The notes under the pieces are model-generated. The model had not been told where the DNA came from. It saw only the letters and a program-made list of their open reading frames with translations, and searched no databases. Positions 1 to 11,193 of a stretch of 64,000 bases of DNA are shown piece after piece. The position numbers and the translations under genes were made by a program. Positions within the stretch are counted from its first letter, which is position 1, and each line of letters opens with the position of its first letter. Source of the DNA: Eurosta solidaginis (lineage: Eukaryota; Arthropoda; Insecta; Diptera; Tephritidae). The DNA is taken from the NCBI RefSeq assembly GCF_040869045.1, contig NC_090321.1, positions 132,485,689-132,549,688 of the forward strand, in the 5' to 3' direction.

Positions 1-276
1 TGCGTACGTAATTTCGTGCACGCCGAAAAACGAGCGAACGCAGTAAGGTGTGTGTGTAAATCATTCCAGTAGCGATGCCACTTTTATTAATTGCGTAACA
101 AACTGGTACTTTGAAAATGTCTCGGTACATTGCTTTAGATTTTGGTATTTATCTCTCAATTTTGGTATAATTTTACAAAAAAAAGTTGAATAATTTAAAT
201 GAGAGCGTCCAACGTAAAGGAAACGAAAGTAAAAATTTCTTAATTAAGTTCCATAAAAATTTGTAAGCGCGAAGCT
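1..276. other. AT-rich non-coding sequence
   Basis: I see no convincing reading frame, repeat boundary or RNA gene here. The stretch is AT-rich with a short GT run near 50. Confidence 0.5.
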
Positions 277-606
277 AGTTGTTGTTGTTGTTGTAGCGAT
301 TAGGTTACTCCCGAAGGCTTTGGGGAGTGTTATCGGTGTGATGGTCCTTTGTCGGACACAGATCCGATACGCTCCGGTAACAGCGCCATTAAGGTGCTGG
401 CCCGACCATCTCGGGGACGATTTATATGGCCACATTAAACCTTCAAGCCATCCCTCCCTCCCCACCCCCAAGTTCCCTGAGGAGCTTGGGGTCGCCAGAG
501 CCTCGTCTGTTAGTGAAACGGGATTCGCCGCTCGAAGGTGAGGTTGACAATTGGGTTGGAGAAGCTATATATTGCGCTACACAACCCCTTGAATCCCCGC
601 GAAACT
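277..606 (+). repeat. Dispersed repeat fragment starting with a GTT microsatellite
   Basis: The segment opens with five GTT units followed by TAG. It continues as a noticeably more GC-rich block than its surroundings, through a C-rich stretch near 470, to about 606. It has no durable reading frame. From memory, very similar blocks occur many times in tephritid fly genomes, often as 3' tails of LINE-type elements; I could not check this. Both edges are set by composition only, and I saw no target duplication. Confidence 0.5.
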
Positions 607-1566
607 AGTTCGAATAACGGAGTTTTTTAAATATACTATTTTTTGCTTATCATTGCGTCACGTTAGTGACAAAAAAACTATATAAATAGTTACTATGACT
701 AAGAAAGCGTTGAAATAAAAAAAATATTCCACTTGACAAAGCAAGGTTGTACACATTTTTCAAAACTATAATAAATCGTAGCCGAAAGCTTCGCTTTAAT
801 ATTAGTCTTTGTTCTAAATTAGCCGCGTCCGCAATATAAGTTCTATTTTAACCGAGAGATAAATTACGTTATCGAAAATATCTTGCATAAAAGGACTTGA
901 AATGAAAATTTTTTCCTAGGAGTTGTATAGTATAATTTTTGTAGCAGACCTTAAACCTCTAAACTACTTAATATTTGTGTGTATATTAGTCCTTAACTTA
1001 GTACTTAAGCGTATCAAACAAAATGATCATATTGACCGCCGTCGCTAACCCGTGGCCAGTTGTGACCAAATCATACACCTACTCGCAAAGCGGGTTTTGT
1101 TCAATGCTAGAATGTACCCAAAATAAAGTACTAACTGCAGATCTCTGATTGGCACGATGAAAGACGCCAGCGTAGCAAAATATTAGAGCCTACTGCCTAC
1201 GGCACAAACAAAGTAATTCAAATCCAACTGTCAGCAGCGACTAATTGAAAGACCAGAATATCACTTTTAGACCAAGAAAGTCTAAGAACTAATACTTGAA
1301 AGAGTCAAATCTTATTTTTAATCCAAAATTAGTTTAATTTTAAAACTTTAAAATGTTATTCTTGCGAGTTAGATTGAAGTAGGTATAAAAAGTACACCTG
1401 TGAAGAATAAATTTCGATTTAGTACAAGGAAGGTTTAAAATTTGTACTGTAAAAATATACTTTTTGCAGTGAACTTTATGAAATTTAAAATTAAAACCTT
1501 AAATGTTTAAAATTTGCTTTAAACCGAAGCAGGGTTTAAAGTATATTCCAATATTTTTAACTGTGT
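607..1566. other. AT-rich spacer with no recognisable gene
   Basis: This is about 960 bp of AT-rich DNA with no long frame. It directly precedes a Gypsy RNase H remnant, so part of it may be decayed pol sequence, but I could not align any of it to a domain. Confidence 0.4.
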
Positions 1567-2783
1567 GTGGCTTATTTTTCACAAAAGCTCAACAAGGCAC
1601 AGGGAAATTATAGTGTAACCGAGCTGGAATGTCTTGCAGCCATTTTAAGCTTGCGCAAGTTTCGCGCGTATGTCGAGACTTCAAGACTTCACGATCATAA
1701 CCGATCATGCAAGCTTACAATGGCTAATGAAGCAAACAGATTTGAGTGGTCGACTGGCGTGTTGGTCTCTGAAGCTACAGGGCTTTCGGTTCAAAATTGA
1801 GCACAGGCGTGGCTCGCAGAATGTGGTTCCGGACGCTTTGTCGAGGCAAAATTTCGAAGAGATCAGTGAAATAACCCTATTTCCTTCAATTGACCTCAAC
1901 TCAGATGCCTTTAGATTGGAAGATTATGTAAAACTGAAGACACAAATTGAGACAAATCAATCCAATTTGCCAGATTTACAAGTAAAAGAAGGCAAAATAT
2001 ACAAAACGTACTGAACGTCGCGATGGTAACGAAATGCGTGAATCATTCTGTTGGAAACTATGGATTCCCAAGGAGTTAGTCCAAACCACCATTGAAAATG
2101 CTCATTGCCCACCAAATAAATGCCATGGAGGTATCTCTAAAACTCTTGAAAGATTACGACTAAATTTTTATTGGCCTTCAATGATAAATGATGTACGAAA
2201 CTTCATAGCGCGCTGCGACATTTGTCAGCAAAATAAATATCCAAACACTGTATTGCGACCGCCAATGACCGGTAATTTTAAAACCTCGCGGCCATGCCAA
2301 AGATTATATATCGATTTGATAGGGCCTTATCCACGATCAAAAGCAGGCAATATCGGTGCCATTGTTATCCTTGATTATTTGACAAAGTATCCATTTTTGA
2401 AAGCTGTCAAAAAGTTTACTTCACCATTTATCTGTGATTACCTACAGGAACATATTTTTCCAATTTTCGGTACTCCCGTTGTAGTGAACCGAGATGATAG
2501 GCTTCAACTCGTGCGCGCTGAAATCATGATACAAACGTGCTTTGAAAACTCTGCGAAGAGATACAATCTCAGAAGTAGGTCGCAAACGTTTGCAGTAGGT
2601 GAAAATGTTTATCGTAGAAACTTTGTTCTTAGCGATCGTTCAAAAAAATCAATTCTAAATTTGCCCCAGTTTTTATTAAAGCCAAAGTTATTAATAAAAA
2701 GGGAAACAACATGTATCAATTGCAAGATAAAGAAAATGGTAGGATATCTTGGTATCATGCGAAAGATATCAAGACTTGTCTAA
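1567..2783 (+). pseudogene. Ty3/Gypsy pol remnant (RNase H and integrase), Ulysses-like
   Basis: A 5'-truncated pol begins inside RNase H. The first frame (1567-1680) has the motif LNKAQGNYSVTELECLAA; the next (from about 1670) has TDHASLQWLM and VVPDALSR; the integrase continues in a third frame from 2034. That implies at least two frameshifts. The integrase keeps its zinc-binding Cys pair (CDICQ) and the IDLIGPYP catalytic Asp region. It then jumps from the second Asp region (about 2490) straight to the C-terminal YNLRSR segment, so the core containing the third acidic residue is deleted. The nearest relative in the window is the minus-strand element at 53.2-57.9 kb, which shares RNase H wording and the tail ending in HAKDI. 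This is a dead copy. Confidence 0.85.
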
Positions 2784-2811
2784 CCCAATGTTAATGTTTG
2801 CGCCAACTCTA

Positions 2812-2828
2812 GGCGAAAAGGGGCGAAA
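2812..2828 (+). promoter_or_regulatory. Probable polypurine tract and start of a decayed 3' LTR
   Basis: A purine run (GGCGAAAAGGGGCGAAA) lies about 30 bp past the pol stop and is followed immediately by TGCTG. This is where an LTR should begin. I found no matching 5' LTR in the window, so the LTR end is unknown. Confidence 0.4.
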
Positions 2829-4857
2829 TGCTGAAAACAGAGTTGCTTTATATGGGCATAAATAGGTATCCACTTGGGCTTGTAGCCATTTCCTTCGCTC
2901 TAAAAGTTCTTTTTGGATTTGGCGATCATCAGGAGCAGTTCATCTTAAGTATATTCCTGGAGATAAAGTATTTTTTCAAAGTTTAAACTTAACTCAAGTA
3001 AAGTTTTGAAATAACTAAATTTTATATAAATAAAGCTGATACGTTTCAATTATTGTGAATCAAATCAATATACCAATTGTACAATATACATATTCGAGGA
3101 GGCAGGTGGAGGATTTCGCTCTTGAGCCTATAATCCACCATACATATTTTCATTGGAAATAGCATTTTTGCTCCAGAGGAGGAAGCCCGCAAGCAAACTT
3201 TAGCTTATAAAAATACCTTTTATATACATATATGTATATATTTGGGAAAACTCTTTAAGTAAAAGAACACTGAAGAATGCAGGCAGTTTGACGTTCCAAA
3301 CACAAAAACAATTTCTATCACAAAAAAAAAAGGGAAAAAAGAACTTTTTGCAAAATTTTGAGAGTCAGCCAACGACTCACTTAGTATTTCTTTACCACTT
3401 GGGAAAAACAGTAGATTTCAGTTTTGAGCTGACTGTACAGCGTCTATCTAATTTAAGCTATGCATTAATTAATAGTTAAATAATACTAAAAGTGAAGTGA
3501 GGAAGACATTAAGAAATAGTTACGTAAACCATCGTGGTTGAAAATGAGTTTATAGAGAAAAGGAGTATTTGAATGGGAAAAAAAAATCTGTAAATAATTA
3601 TTGTTAAGTATTCACAGAAAAAAAAAGAAGAAAAAAAACCAGAAAAGAAGAGAGCTCAAACTGGAGTTATTACTATAAGAAAAATTTTGTGTAATCAACC
3701 AAAAGAAAAATCAAAGTTAAAAGAAATTCCATAAGTAAATACAGTATTGTAATGAAGTCTTAGAAAAAAAGAGAGAGGGAAAAGTCAAACGAGAGGAATT
3801 TAAGAATTCAATGTGCGCGGTTCTTTTTTGCTTTAACTAAATGTGCAGGAATAATTTAATCAACTTGATAAAATCAAAGGTGTTACTATCAAAAATATAA
3901 ACTCATCGACATAAGCGAATTTCCACTTGCTTCAAGGGGCATATCTACAGTGTGCGGAATCTACGAAGCGCTTCAACAGATCCAGTATCTCTGTAAGTGT
4001 TAATCATTGTTTTTGTGGTGATTTTATCATTTTTCTATTTATTTAAACCTGCTATAATTTCGTATTTCGGTTGGCAATGTTTTTTGGATAATAATAAAAC
4101 ATAAATCTAGTTTTGTTTTTCATAGAATTTATTTTCTATCAGGCAACATATTTATATATTGAGAACAATAGAAATTTGCCCACTTATAAATTCATTTGCG
4201 ATCAGAAGAGTCTCTTTGACTTTTCTTCTACATACATACATACATACGTTTGGGAATCTCTCATTACATTTATTTCTCTCGCATGCGACAAATTAAATAT
4301 ATGTATTCTTTCATTAGACTCTTTGATTTTTTTGATTCTCTCCTGTTTCAACGATTAGTTAAGAAATCTAATTTGGTCTGGATTTAAATGGAAATATATT
4401 ATAAGTATAAGAAAAATGCAGGGAGATACATTTACGCTACACGATAATTAAATAAAGAAATGAATTGTTAAATAAGGCATATTTGGTCTGAAAATCAGTT
4501 GTTCTTTATTTATTTGGGACTTTTATGAGCATCAAAAAAAGTCATGGAGGGAGGGTATAGAGCGGCTAAGAGAACGCACGAGTATAGCCGCCAATCTTAG
4601 AGAGTTTTCTTTGTTTTTTTCTTCGAATACAAATATCTAAGTACGGTAATGTAAATCAGTGCGATAGTGTTTAACCCTAGTGTGCATACAAATTTTTCTG
4701 ATTAAAAGTCACTGGTCTTTTAGAGTGATGAGGATATCATAGCTACTTTTTATGAATCCACGACAACTGAAGCTACGGGACTAAGCCAGATGCACACGAG
4801 TAGTTATGATTAGCCTTCCCCTCATCAAAAATCATAGTAAAATCTTTAAAACCCAAA
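2829..4857. other. Long AT-rich non-coding stretch, perhaps a decayed LTR in its first part
   Basis: This is about 2 kb with no recognisable coding domain. The first few hundred bases follow a polypurine tract and may be an old LTR. Poly(A)-rich runs occur near 3320 and 3620, and an ACAT microsatellite lies near 4230. Short frames here are AT-biased and show no domain. Confidence 0.4.
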
Positions 4858-4861
4858 AAGT

Positions 4862-5699
4862 AAGCCAGTAAGAAGAGTTCCATAACAATCCAGGACTTCA
4901 GTAATATTATGCACGGTAAGTCTACTTTCAGTAAAATAGACTTGAACAGGGCATGTAATCAAATACCCATCCGCGAACAAGATATTCCGAAGACAGCTAT
5001 AATTAGGCCGTTTGGTCTCTTTGAGTTTACTCATATGACATCGGGCTCTGTAATGCTGCTGAAACTTTTCAGAGGTACATGAACGAAGTTTTGAGAGATT
5101 TAGACTTCACGTTTTCATATCTCGATGATATCTGTATCGCATCTGAATCGCCTTCTGAAAATATCAAACATCTTCAGCAAGTTTTTGAACGTCTTCAAAA
5201 ATTTCAGCTAACACTTAACCCATCCAAGTGTGAATTTGGAAAAAATGAATTAATTTTTCTAGGACATCTCATCTAAGCGAAGGAATTCGTCCTTGTCCAA
5301 ATAAGATTGAAGTGATTAAAAACTATCCAACTCCTACAGTTGCTCTGGAGCTGAAGAGATTTTTAAACATGATACATTTTTACAGGTTTATTCCCCGAGC
5401 TATTGAACATCAACAACCTCTTATTAATCTAAATACAGGCAACAAAGTAAGGACAGAACTCCAATCAAATGGGATCCGGAAACCATTCAACACTTTGATG
5501 CTTGCAAGCAGGCTTTCATTCATTCAACTCTTCTGACTCAATGCTGAGATTGGTTTATGTACCGATGCAAGTGAGATAGCTGTCGGTGCTGTTCTACATC
5601 AACTCAATGATGAATTTCCTGAGCCACTTGGTTTTGTTTTTCTAAAAAAACTATCTAAAGCATAAAAAAGTGTAGCACTTATGACCGTGAGCTGCTTAC
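4862..5699 (+). pseudogene. CsRn1-like reverse transcriptase and RNase H fragment
   Basis: The polymerase region is read in pieces. They are a palm segment around FSKIDL (from about 4926), PFGLFEF (about 5010), the catalytic box region with YLDDI (about 5118-5132) and the thumb with LGHLI (5276). Connection and RNase H follow at 5290-5699, ending at YDRELLTIYL. At least two frame changes occur (near 5045 and 5275). The catalytic YxDD motif survives as YLDD. The fragment is non-functional. Confidence 0.8.
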
Positions 5700-5709
5700 C
5701 ATTTATCTT
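5700..5709 (-). repeat. Left target duplication of the SINE
   Basis: CATTTATCTT here and CATTTACCTT at 6072-6081 flank the SINE with one mismatch. The RNase H frame of the host element rejoins cleanly across the pair. Confidence 0.85.
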
Positions 5710-6071
5710 ATAAAATAAAAATAAATGTAAGGCGCGATAACCTCCGAAGAGATCTAAGGCCGAGCTTCTCTTCCAATTTGCGTCGTGCTCCTCTTGATTT
5801 TCCCTACAAATTGGCCGGACGGGACCTACATGTTTTATGCCGACTCCGAACGGCATCTGCAAAGCAGATGAGTTTTCACTGAGAGCTTTTCATGGCAGAA
5901 ATACACCCGGAGTGCTTGCCAAACACTGCCGAGGGGCGACCCCGCTTAGAAAAATTTTCTTCTAATTGAAAAATCTTATTTCTAAAATTTTGATGTTGCT
6001 TTGTCCGGGAGTTGAACCCAGGGCATACGGTGTGATAGGCGGAGCACGCTACCATCACACCACGGTGGCCG
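5710..6071 (-). mobile_element. tRNA-derived SINE inserted in a CsRn1-like pol
   Basis: On the minus strand the element starts near 6071 with a tRNA-like head. The A-box-like region is TGGTGTGATGGTAGCGTGC (6062-6044) and the B box is GGGTTCAACTCCCGG (6019-6005), about 25 bp apart as in a tRNA gene. The body continues for about 300 bp without a frame and ends in a short A/T-rich tail (about 5710-5725). Ten-base direct repeats flank it, and the interrupted RNase H reading frame resumes in register across them. I infer RNA polymerase III transcription and LINE-driven insertion. I remember this repeat as common in tephritid flies. It is a SINE rather than a tRNA gene, because the head does not close into a cloverleaf with an acceptor stem. 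Confidence 0.85.
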
Positions 6072-6081
6072 CATTTACCTT

Positions 6082-6535
6082 GGTATTAAGTATTTTCAGT
6101 TTGCATTGGAAGACAGGGATTTCGAAATTACCCCCCTTACATATGCTTTCACTAAAAAGCATGATTCTCATCTCAACGTCAAATTAGGAATCTCGATTTC
6201 ATTGGAAAGTTTTCTACTCGCATCATATATGTACCAGGGGGAAAAAATATAACTGCGGATATGTTATTAATTTTGAACATATTGCAGACGCTCAACAAAG
6301 TTGTCCAGAATTACAGAATTTTCTTAACTCAGGCTGCCTAAAACAAATTATATGCGATTTTTCAATACAGTTCGCTTGGCCTTTTTTGCCCAAGTCATGC
6401 AGGAGTAATGTTATATTGAAATTTCAGATCAACTTTCAACACCATTCGGCAACGTTTTGTATGGCCATATATGCAAACAGATATTATAGCACGCTTTGTA
6501 AAAGGCCGTAGCCAATGCCAACAGTCGAAAGTTAG
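6082..6535 (+). pseudogene. CsRn1-like RNase H end and integrase zinc-binding fragment
   Basis: Downstream of the SINE the host element continues with KYFQFALEDRDFEI, then a G-x-N-I-x-AD region (about 6240-6270). The integrase N-terminal zinc domain follows, ending at QRFVWPYM and a CQQSKV segment (about 6440-6533). At least one frameshift and in-frame stops are present. The frame is cut at 6535 by the foldback element and resumes at 7619. Confidence 0.75.
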
Positions 6536-7618
6536 TATAGCATTTTCAGGTCAAATGAAACTTTTTTCAAGTCAAATGAAACTTTTTTCATTTCAAATGA
6601 ACCTTTTTTCATTTTAAATGAAACTTTTTTTCATTTTAAATGAAACTTTTTTCATTTTAAATGAAACTTTTTTCATTTCAAATGAAACTTTTTTCAAGTC
6701 AAATGAAACCATACTACTGAGGTAATTGTCAATATATTTATATCGTACTTTATAACGCTAAGTATTTATCAAATTTTTCTTTAAGACAACTATTTCTAAT
6801 TAGCCACATTGAAGGCAAAATTTTTGCTTAAATTTTCTTTGTGAATTTAAGCTGCAGCTAAGGTCGGCTTAGTTTAGCCTTGCCTTTTGATCGTTTCCAT
6901 TTTTAATAGATAAAGTAGCAGGGTTATACGCTAGGCAACTTATATACTACAGTTTAACCGCCCACTTAAAATAAGCACCTATATTTTTTACTTGTATCTA
7001 CTCCTCTTATATATAAAGCACATTCTTCTTCTACATATACTTCGTTAATAACGTAGGAATAAAGCAACGTAAAGAACAAATAGAAGGAACCAAAGAGCAT
7101 GATGTGAGCGTATTTCCTATTCACTGTCTGACACCAACTAACACATTGGTTGAATCCACTGTATTATGCTTTTCTCTTTGACCAACGTCTTACCAAACAA
7201 CATAGAACGATAGCAAGGTATTGAGAGAAACATTACTTTTACCAACTATATAGTAGAGCGTGTGGACTGTGGAGAGATCTTTTTTAACTATGCTGAAGAA
7301 CATAACGGTAAAAAGTGATCTTTTCTACTCTATGGCGTAGTTACATTGCACTTCACTCGTTTGGGCCTTTGAAAACATATATATTTGTTTTTATTCCATT
7401 ATTTTTCATTGTATATTGTATTTATATGTAATACTTAGAATATATATATTAGAGTGGGTCGATTTATTAACCGATATCGCGCCATCGATTTTTCGATAGG
7501 ATTTGGGGTTAGGAAAAAAGTTTCATTTAAAATGAAAAAAGGTTCATTTGAAATGAAAAAAGTTTCATTTGACTTGAAAAAAGTTTAATTTGACCTGAAA
7601 ATGCTATAGACATTCTGC
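6536..7618. mobile_element. Foldback/MITE-type element with tandem-repeat termini
   Basis: The two ends are inverted copies of each other, beginning TATAGCATTTTCAGGTCAAA. Each arm then runs as a tandem array of a roughly 24-bp unit built on AAATGAAACTTTTTTCATTT. The left arm spans about 6536-6712 and the right arm about 7510-7618. The centre is unrelated AT-rich sequence, including a GGGTCGATTT block near 7456 that I remember from tephritid repeats. The element splits the integrase frame of the CsRn1-like copy, and the codons on either side rejoin with at most a 1-3 bp duplication (G or TAG). It has no transposase frame, so it is non-autonomous. The superfamily is undetermined. Confidence 0.8.
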
Positions 7619-7960
7619 ATCACCCTATGGAAAATATTGTTTGCCATCACAGAGATTTGAACAAATTAATGTAGATCTTATTGGCCCACTTCCATCATCA
7701 AATGGCTTTCTATTGCCTTATAATTATAGGTCGCTACACTAGATGGCCTGAAGCAATTCCGATCACAGTTATGAGCGCAAGAACTGCCTCACAAGCATTA
7801 ATCAGCGGTTGGTTTTTACGTTTTGGGGTACCGGTTTGTTTGACTACTGACCAGGGAAGACTGGTTTTAGTGAACTTTCACGGATACTAGGAATTGATCA
7901 CCTTCGAACCACTGCTTACCATCCTCAGTCCAAAGGAACTGAACGATAAAGAAACGTTTT
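7619..7960 (+). pseudogene. CsRn1-like integrase core fragment
   Basis: The core continues from the first catalytic Asp region (NVDLIGPLPSSNGF, about 7669-7710), through RWPEAIPI and ISGWFLRFGVP, to the second Asp region TTDQGR (about 7848). The third acidic residue region (TERNH-like, about 7938) lies in a different frame. Two frame changes are visible, near 7708 and 7862. It is non-functional. Confidence 0.75.
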
Positions 7961-8087
7961 TCAATATTTTATAAAATTTTAGTTGGAGATCGAGTTTTGA
8001 ATGTTTCAGTTGACATATTGAAGCCTGCTTTCATTACAAAAGATTAAGCTGGCAGTTCGACTTCCAAGAAGCTTGGTTATTAAAATT

Positions 8088-8102
8088 CTGGCGGGGGAAT
8101 GC
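8088..8102 (+). promoter_or_regulatory. Polypurine tract of CsRn1-like copy C1
   Basis: CTGGCGGGGGAATGC sits directly before TGTAGCGACTG, the presumed 3' LTR start at 8103. The better-preserved CsRn1-like copy has the parallel arrangement, a GCGGGGGA run then TGTGGCAAC, which supports the assignment. Confidence 0.65.
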
Positions 8103-8191
8103 TGTAGCGACTGTGTTATACTTTAAGTTTTTCAACTTGTTAAATAATTTTATAATTTGATCAAATTAACTTTTTCTTGTAATATGAAATT

Positions 8192-9900
8192 GTGAAGAAT
8201 AATGTTATTAGTTTTTCAGAAGTTCTAAAGAGAACATCTCTTGTAAATGTAGTACGCGTCTATAATATATCGTTACCTAAACATGTTTTGTGGCGTAATT
8301 TGAAAAACCTTCGTGTACATGTGAGTGAGAGTTCTGACTGCTCCTTTAATCCTGAAGACCTTAATGATGTTTTTGTGAGTCGAGTTAACCCGTCTTGTGT
8401 TAATAACTGTTTCACAACCTGTTCTTTGTATGTGGTTACTGCTTGTCAAGTCTTCGAGTTTACTGCTGTTTCGGAACTTGATGTGGCGAGATGCATAAAT
8501 AAAATAAGGTCGAATGCAATTGGTCACCGATCAAATTTATTAAATTAATTGCCCTGTACATTCTTCCCACATTGACACATATCATCAACCACAATATTAC
8601 TACTTCTTGCTTCCCTGATTTGTGGAAGGTTGTCACGGTGATACCCATTGCAAAACTAAGTTTGCGGGATGTGCTAGTGACTTTCGGCCTATCAGCAGCT
8701 TGCCAGCACTTTCGAAAGTCTTTAAGTTATTGCTGTCGGAACAAATTCAAGACCACGTTAGCAAACATAGGTTGCTATAACCATACCAGTCAGTCTTCCG
8801 ATCAAATCACAGTTGCTCCAGGGCTATCGTAAAAATTTTAGACGACATTCGAGTACCCTTTGACGAAAACCAATTGACTTTATTATGCCTACTTGACTTC
8901 TCAAAAGCCTTTGACTCGGTAAACCAGGACTTTCTGTGCTTAAATTAAAAAAAATATTAGTTTTGGTGACTACACAGTGCTGCTCATGCGAAGTTATCTG
9001 AAGGGTATGTCCCATCGTGTCAAAATTGGCTCCGAAACTTCAGGTCTAAAATCACTATTGGCTGGGGTACCCCAAGGTTCCATCTTGGGTCCACTACTAT
9101 TTAGTACTTTTATTAATGGTATATTTAATGCATTCCATATGTTCATATGCATGCATATGCTGATGATGTCCAGCTACATTTATCGGAAAATCATGAGGGG
9201 ACAAATGATTTATACTCAAGATTAAATATTGACTTAACATCCATATTTGAATGGGCTAGGAAAAATTATTTATGCCTGAACAGTGAGAAATCGTATGTGT
9301 TGCCTACATCTAAAAAACGAATAAGTTTCTCAAGTATTCCGCCCTTACGAGTTGCCAATAAATGTCTCAAACTCGTTTCAGAAGTGACTAAATTTGGCTT
9401 TGTTATTAACACAGCGCTGACCTGTGACTCGGTGGTTAGGAATGTCTGCTATTTATACTCTTGTCAATGTTAAGAGAAAACTTGAAATTCAATTAATTAT
9501 GCCGATCATATGCTACTCTGAGCTAGTCTACATTAAACTGAGGTCCCAGTCTGCTCATAAAATTGATGTAGCATTTAACCAGGTTACACGTTATGTATTC
9601 GGTTTAGCTAGATTTGATCATATATCCAGCTGGAGAGCGCCTCTACTGGGCTGTGAAATCTCCGAATATATGAAAGTTAGAAACTGCACTTTCCTTTGTC
9701 GACTCACCATGTATAAAAAGCCAAGTTACCTAATAAGCTAATTTTCCCCAGATCTGCTCGAATCAACGACCTGATGTACAACTTATAACTATTTAACATT
9801 TGGACGGCTATTCTTTGTCTATGCTCTTCGTTTATGGAACTCTATTCCAGTATCCATTAGCAGTAGTCTAAATAAAAACAACTTTAAAAATATTCTCTAT
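8192..9900 (+). pseudogene. Reverse transcriptase of a CR1/Jockey-like LINE, multiply frameshifted
   Basis: The linker frame (8192-8548) ends with an insertion-selection motif like IRSNAIG. RT blocks follow: FPDLWKVVTVIPIAKLS (about 8610), LLDFSKAFDSVN (about 8885-8925), GVPQGSILGPLLF (about 9064-9102), and the catalytic box YADDVQL in a different frame (about 9153). Thumb and C-terminal segments run to about 9741, and a LWNSIPVS segment lies near 9835. At least five frame changes are needed to read it through. The catalytic Asp pair is preserved as YADD, but the gene is dead. Confidence 0.85.
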
Positions 9901-10131
9901 GTGCATTTCAGTTCAAATCATCATATTTCATGAGTTTTCGCCATCAATATGTATGAGTGTAACATTTGTTTTGTTATTAAAATTTAATTATTTGTTTATT
10001 TTAGATACTTTCTTAATTTATTCCTTTATATTTAATATGATCTGTTATTACTTTTTTTATCATTGCTATTCATCTCTTTGTTGTACTATAAAAGATCTTA
10101 GATCTTATTGTACTAATACTTTTTATTCAAT

Positions 10132-10152
10132 AAATGAAATGAAATGAAATGG
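10132..10152 (+). repeat. 3' terminal GAAAT repeats of the LINE
   Basis: There are about four AAATG units directly after a TTCAATA stretch. This is the kind of short tandem repeat that ends many non-LTR elements in place of poly(A). Confidence 0.7.
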
Positions 10153-11095
10153 TAAAAATTAGTTTTTGAAGCTTCGTTTTTTTGGTTTTTGTTTATAAGG
10201 CTCAGTAGAAATCCCATTATAGGATTTCTGACTGAAATTTTGGCATCCGCCAATTTGTACTTAATCGTTCAGCTAATTTAATTGGCAATGCCAAATTAAA
10301 TTCCTTTCATCGCCAGCAGAGATTTTTCGATTTTTACTTCGTGTTTTTGGTTTTTTCGATATGAGGGGAAGTGAATACTAACCTTTTTGAAACAGTTCGC
10401 CATATCTGCTATCTTACACATCTCATGGTCTGTTTTCCTTAGACTTATTAACTAAATTCGTCTCCCTTTTTGTGCAGTGTTTAATTCGACTTATTTAATT
10501 ATATTGTAACGAATTTAGGGAAATTCCGCTTATTCCAAACCTTCTGCTAACGTTCGAATCGCTAAACTGTTGAATAAATAACTCCAATATTCAATAATGC
10601 AAAATGGTTTTTATTAGACTACTTTGAAAGTACTTCATAATAACACTTATACTTCACAACTAATAGCGTGCTTAAATCAAAACTGATTACTGATTCCTCA
10701 GCTTGCGCTGCTTTTATACTCTCAATTTCGCGAAACTGTATTTCAGAACAATTGTATCCCTTATTAGCTACATATATACATGTCTACCTATTTGTAGTTT
10801 ATGTTTCTCTTATAGCCATATGCGGGTGTATGCGTGAGTACTACTTCGGCTGATGATTACATGTGTTTGCGAGTATCTCTTCGTTGCCTTGTATGAACAT
10901 ATGTATGTAAATGATTATTGATTTGTTTACGTACATACGAGTGGCTGCTTAGTATCAGGTTAGTGATACTATTATCAGGTTAGTCATGCTAATATTCGTC
11001 ACAATATGATTTTATGGTTCAATAACCTATATTATTTTAATTTACTTAACATGCATAAATACGTTATAATACGCATCAAAAACTAATTTTTTACC
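10151..11095. mobile_element. MITE-like element with about 22-bp inverted termini, split by a solo LTR
   Basis: GGTAAAAATTAGTTTTTGAA at the left end recurs inverted at 11073-11095 with minor changes. Between them lies AT-rich non-coding DNA, a small hairpin (AGAAATCC/GGATTTCT, about 10208-10232) and the complete solo LTR at 10505-11003. Without the LTR and its duplication the element would be about 440 bp. I did not find a convincing target duplication, so the exact ends and the superfamily are open. Confidence 0.5.
10505..11003 (+). mobile_element. Solo LTR S1 flanked by ATAT
   Basis: The 499-bp segment starts TGTAACGAATTTAGG and ends AATATTCGTCACA, a TG...CA structure. ATAT lies directly on both sides (10501-10504 and 11004-11007). 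It aligns along its length with the segment at 11194-11701. No internal retroelement sequence accompanies it, so I read it as a solo LTR left by LTR-LTR recombination. The orientation is a guess. The parent family is not otherwise present in the window. Confidence 0.75.
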
Positions 11096-11193
11096 ATTTA
11101 TAGTTCAAAAATATTAACAATAACTTTTTGTCCTTATTTATTTTTCGAAGTTAAATCTGGAATCGTCAGTTTTTCGCAATTAAGATATCATAT

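Larger units (their letters stand above)
4858..8190 (+). mobile_element. CsRn1-like Ty3/Gypsy remnant (copy C1), interrupted twice
   Basis: A 5'-truncated element runs from the reverse transcriptase through RNase H and integrase to a polypurine tract and a partial 3' LTR (8103 to about 8190). Its protein wording (PFGLFEF; VLRDLDFTFSYLDDICIASE; RWPEAIPI) matches the better-preserved CsRn1-like copy at 43.6-48.2 kb. A SINE (5710-6071) splits RNase H and a foldback element (6536-7618) splits integrase. Several frameshifts and stops remain after those insertions are mentally removed. The LTR is cut short by a LINE starting near 8190. This is a relic, clearly older than the copy at 43.6 kb. Confidence 0.8.
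8190..10152 (+). mobile_element. 5'-truncated CR1/Jockey-like non-LTR retrotransposon
   Basis: The element lacks ORF1 and the endonuclease. It begins in the endonuclease-RT linker (WRNLKNLRVH), runs through the reverse transcriptase and the C-terminal region, and ends in a 3' tail of tandem GAAAT units (10132-10152), typical of a LINE terminus. It truncates the LTR of the preceding CsRn1-like relic, so it inserted later. No clear target duplication was found because its left edge is uncertain by tens of bases. Confidence 0.8.

Noticed and set aside
6005..6071. Possible tRNA gene on the minus strand
   Set aside because: A and B boxes are present, but the acceptor stem does not close and the sequence runs on for 300 bp to target duplications. 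It is the head of a SINE.
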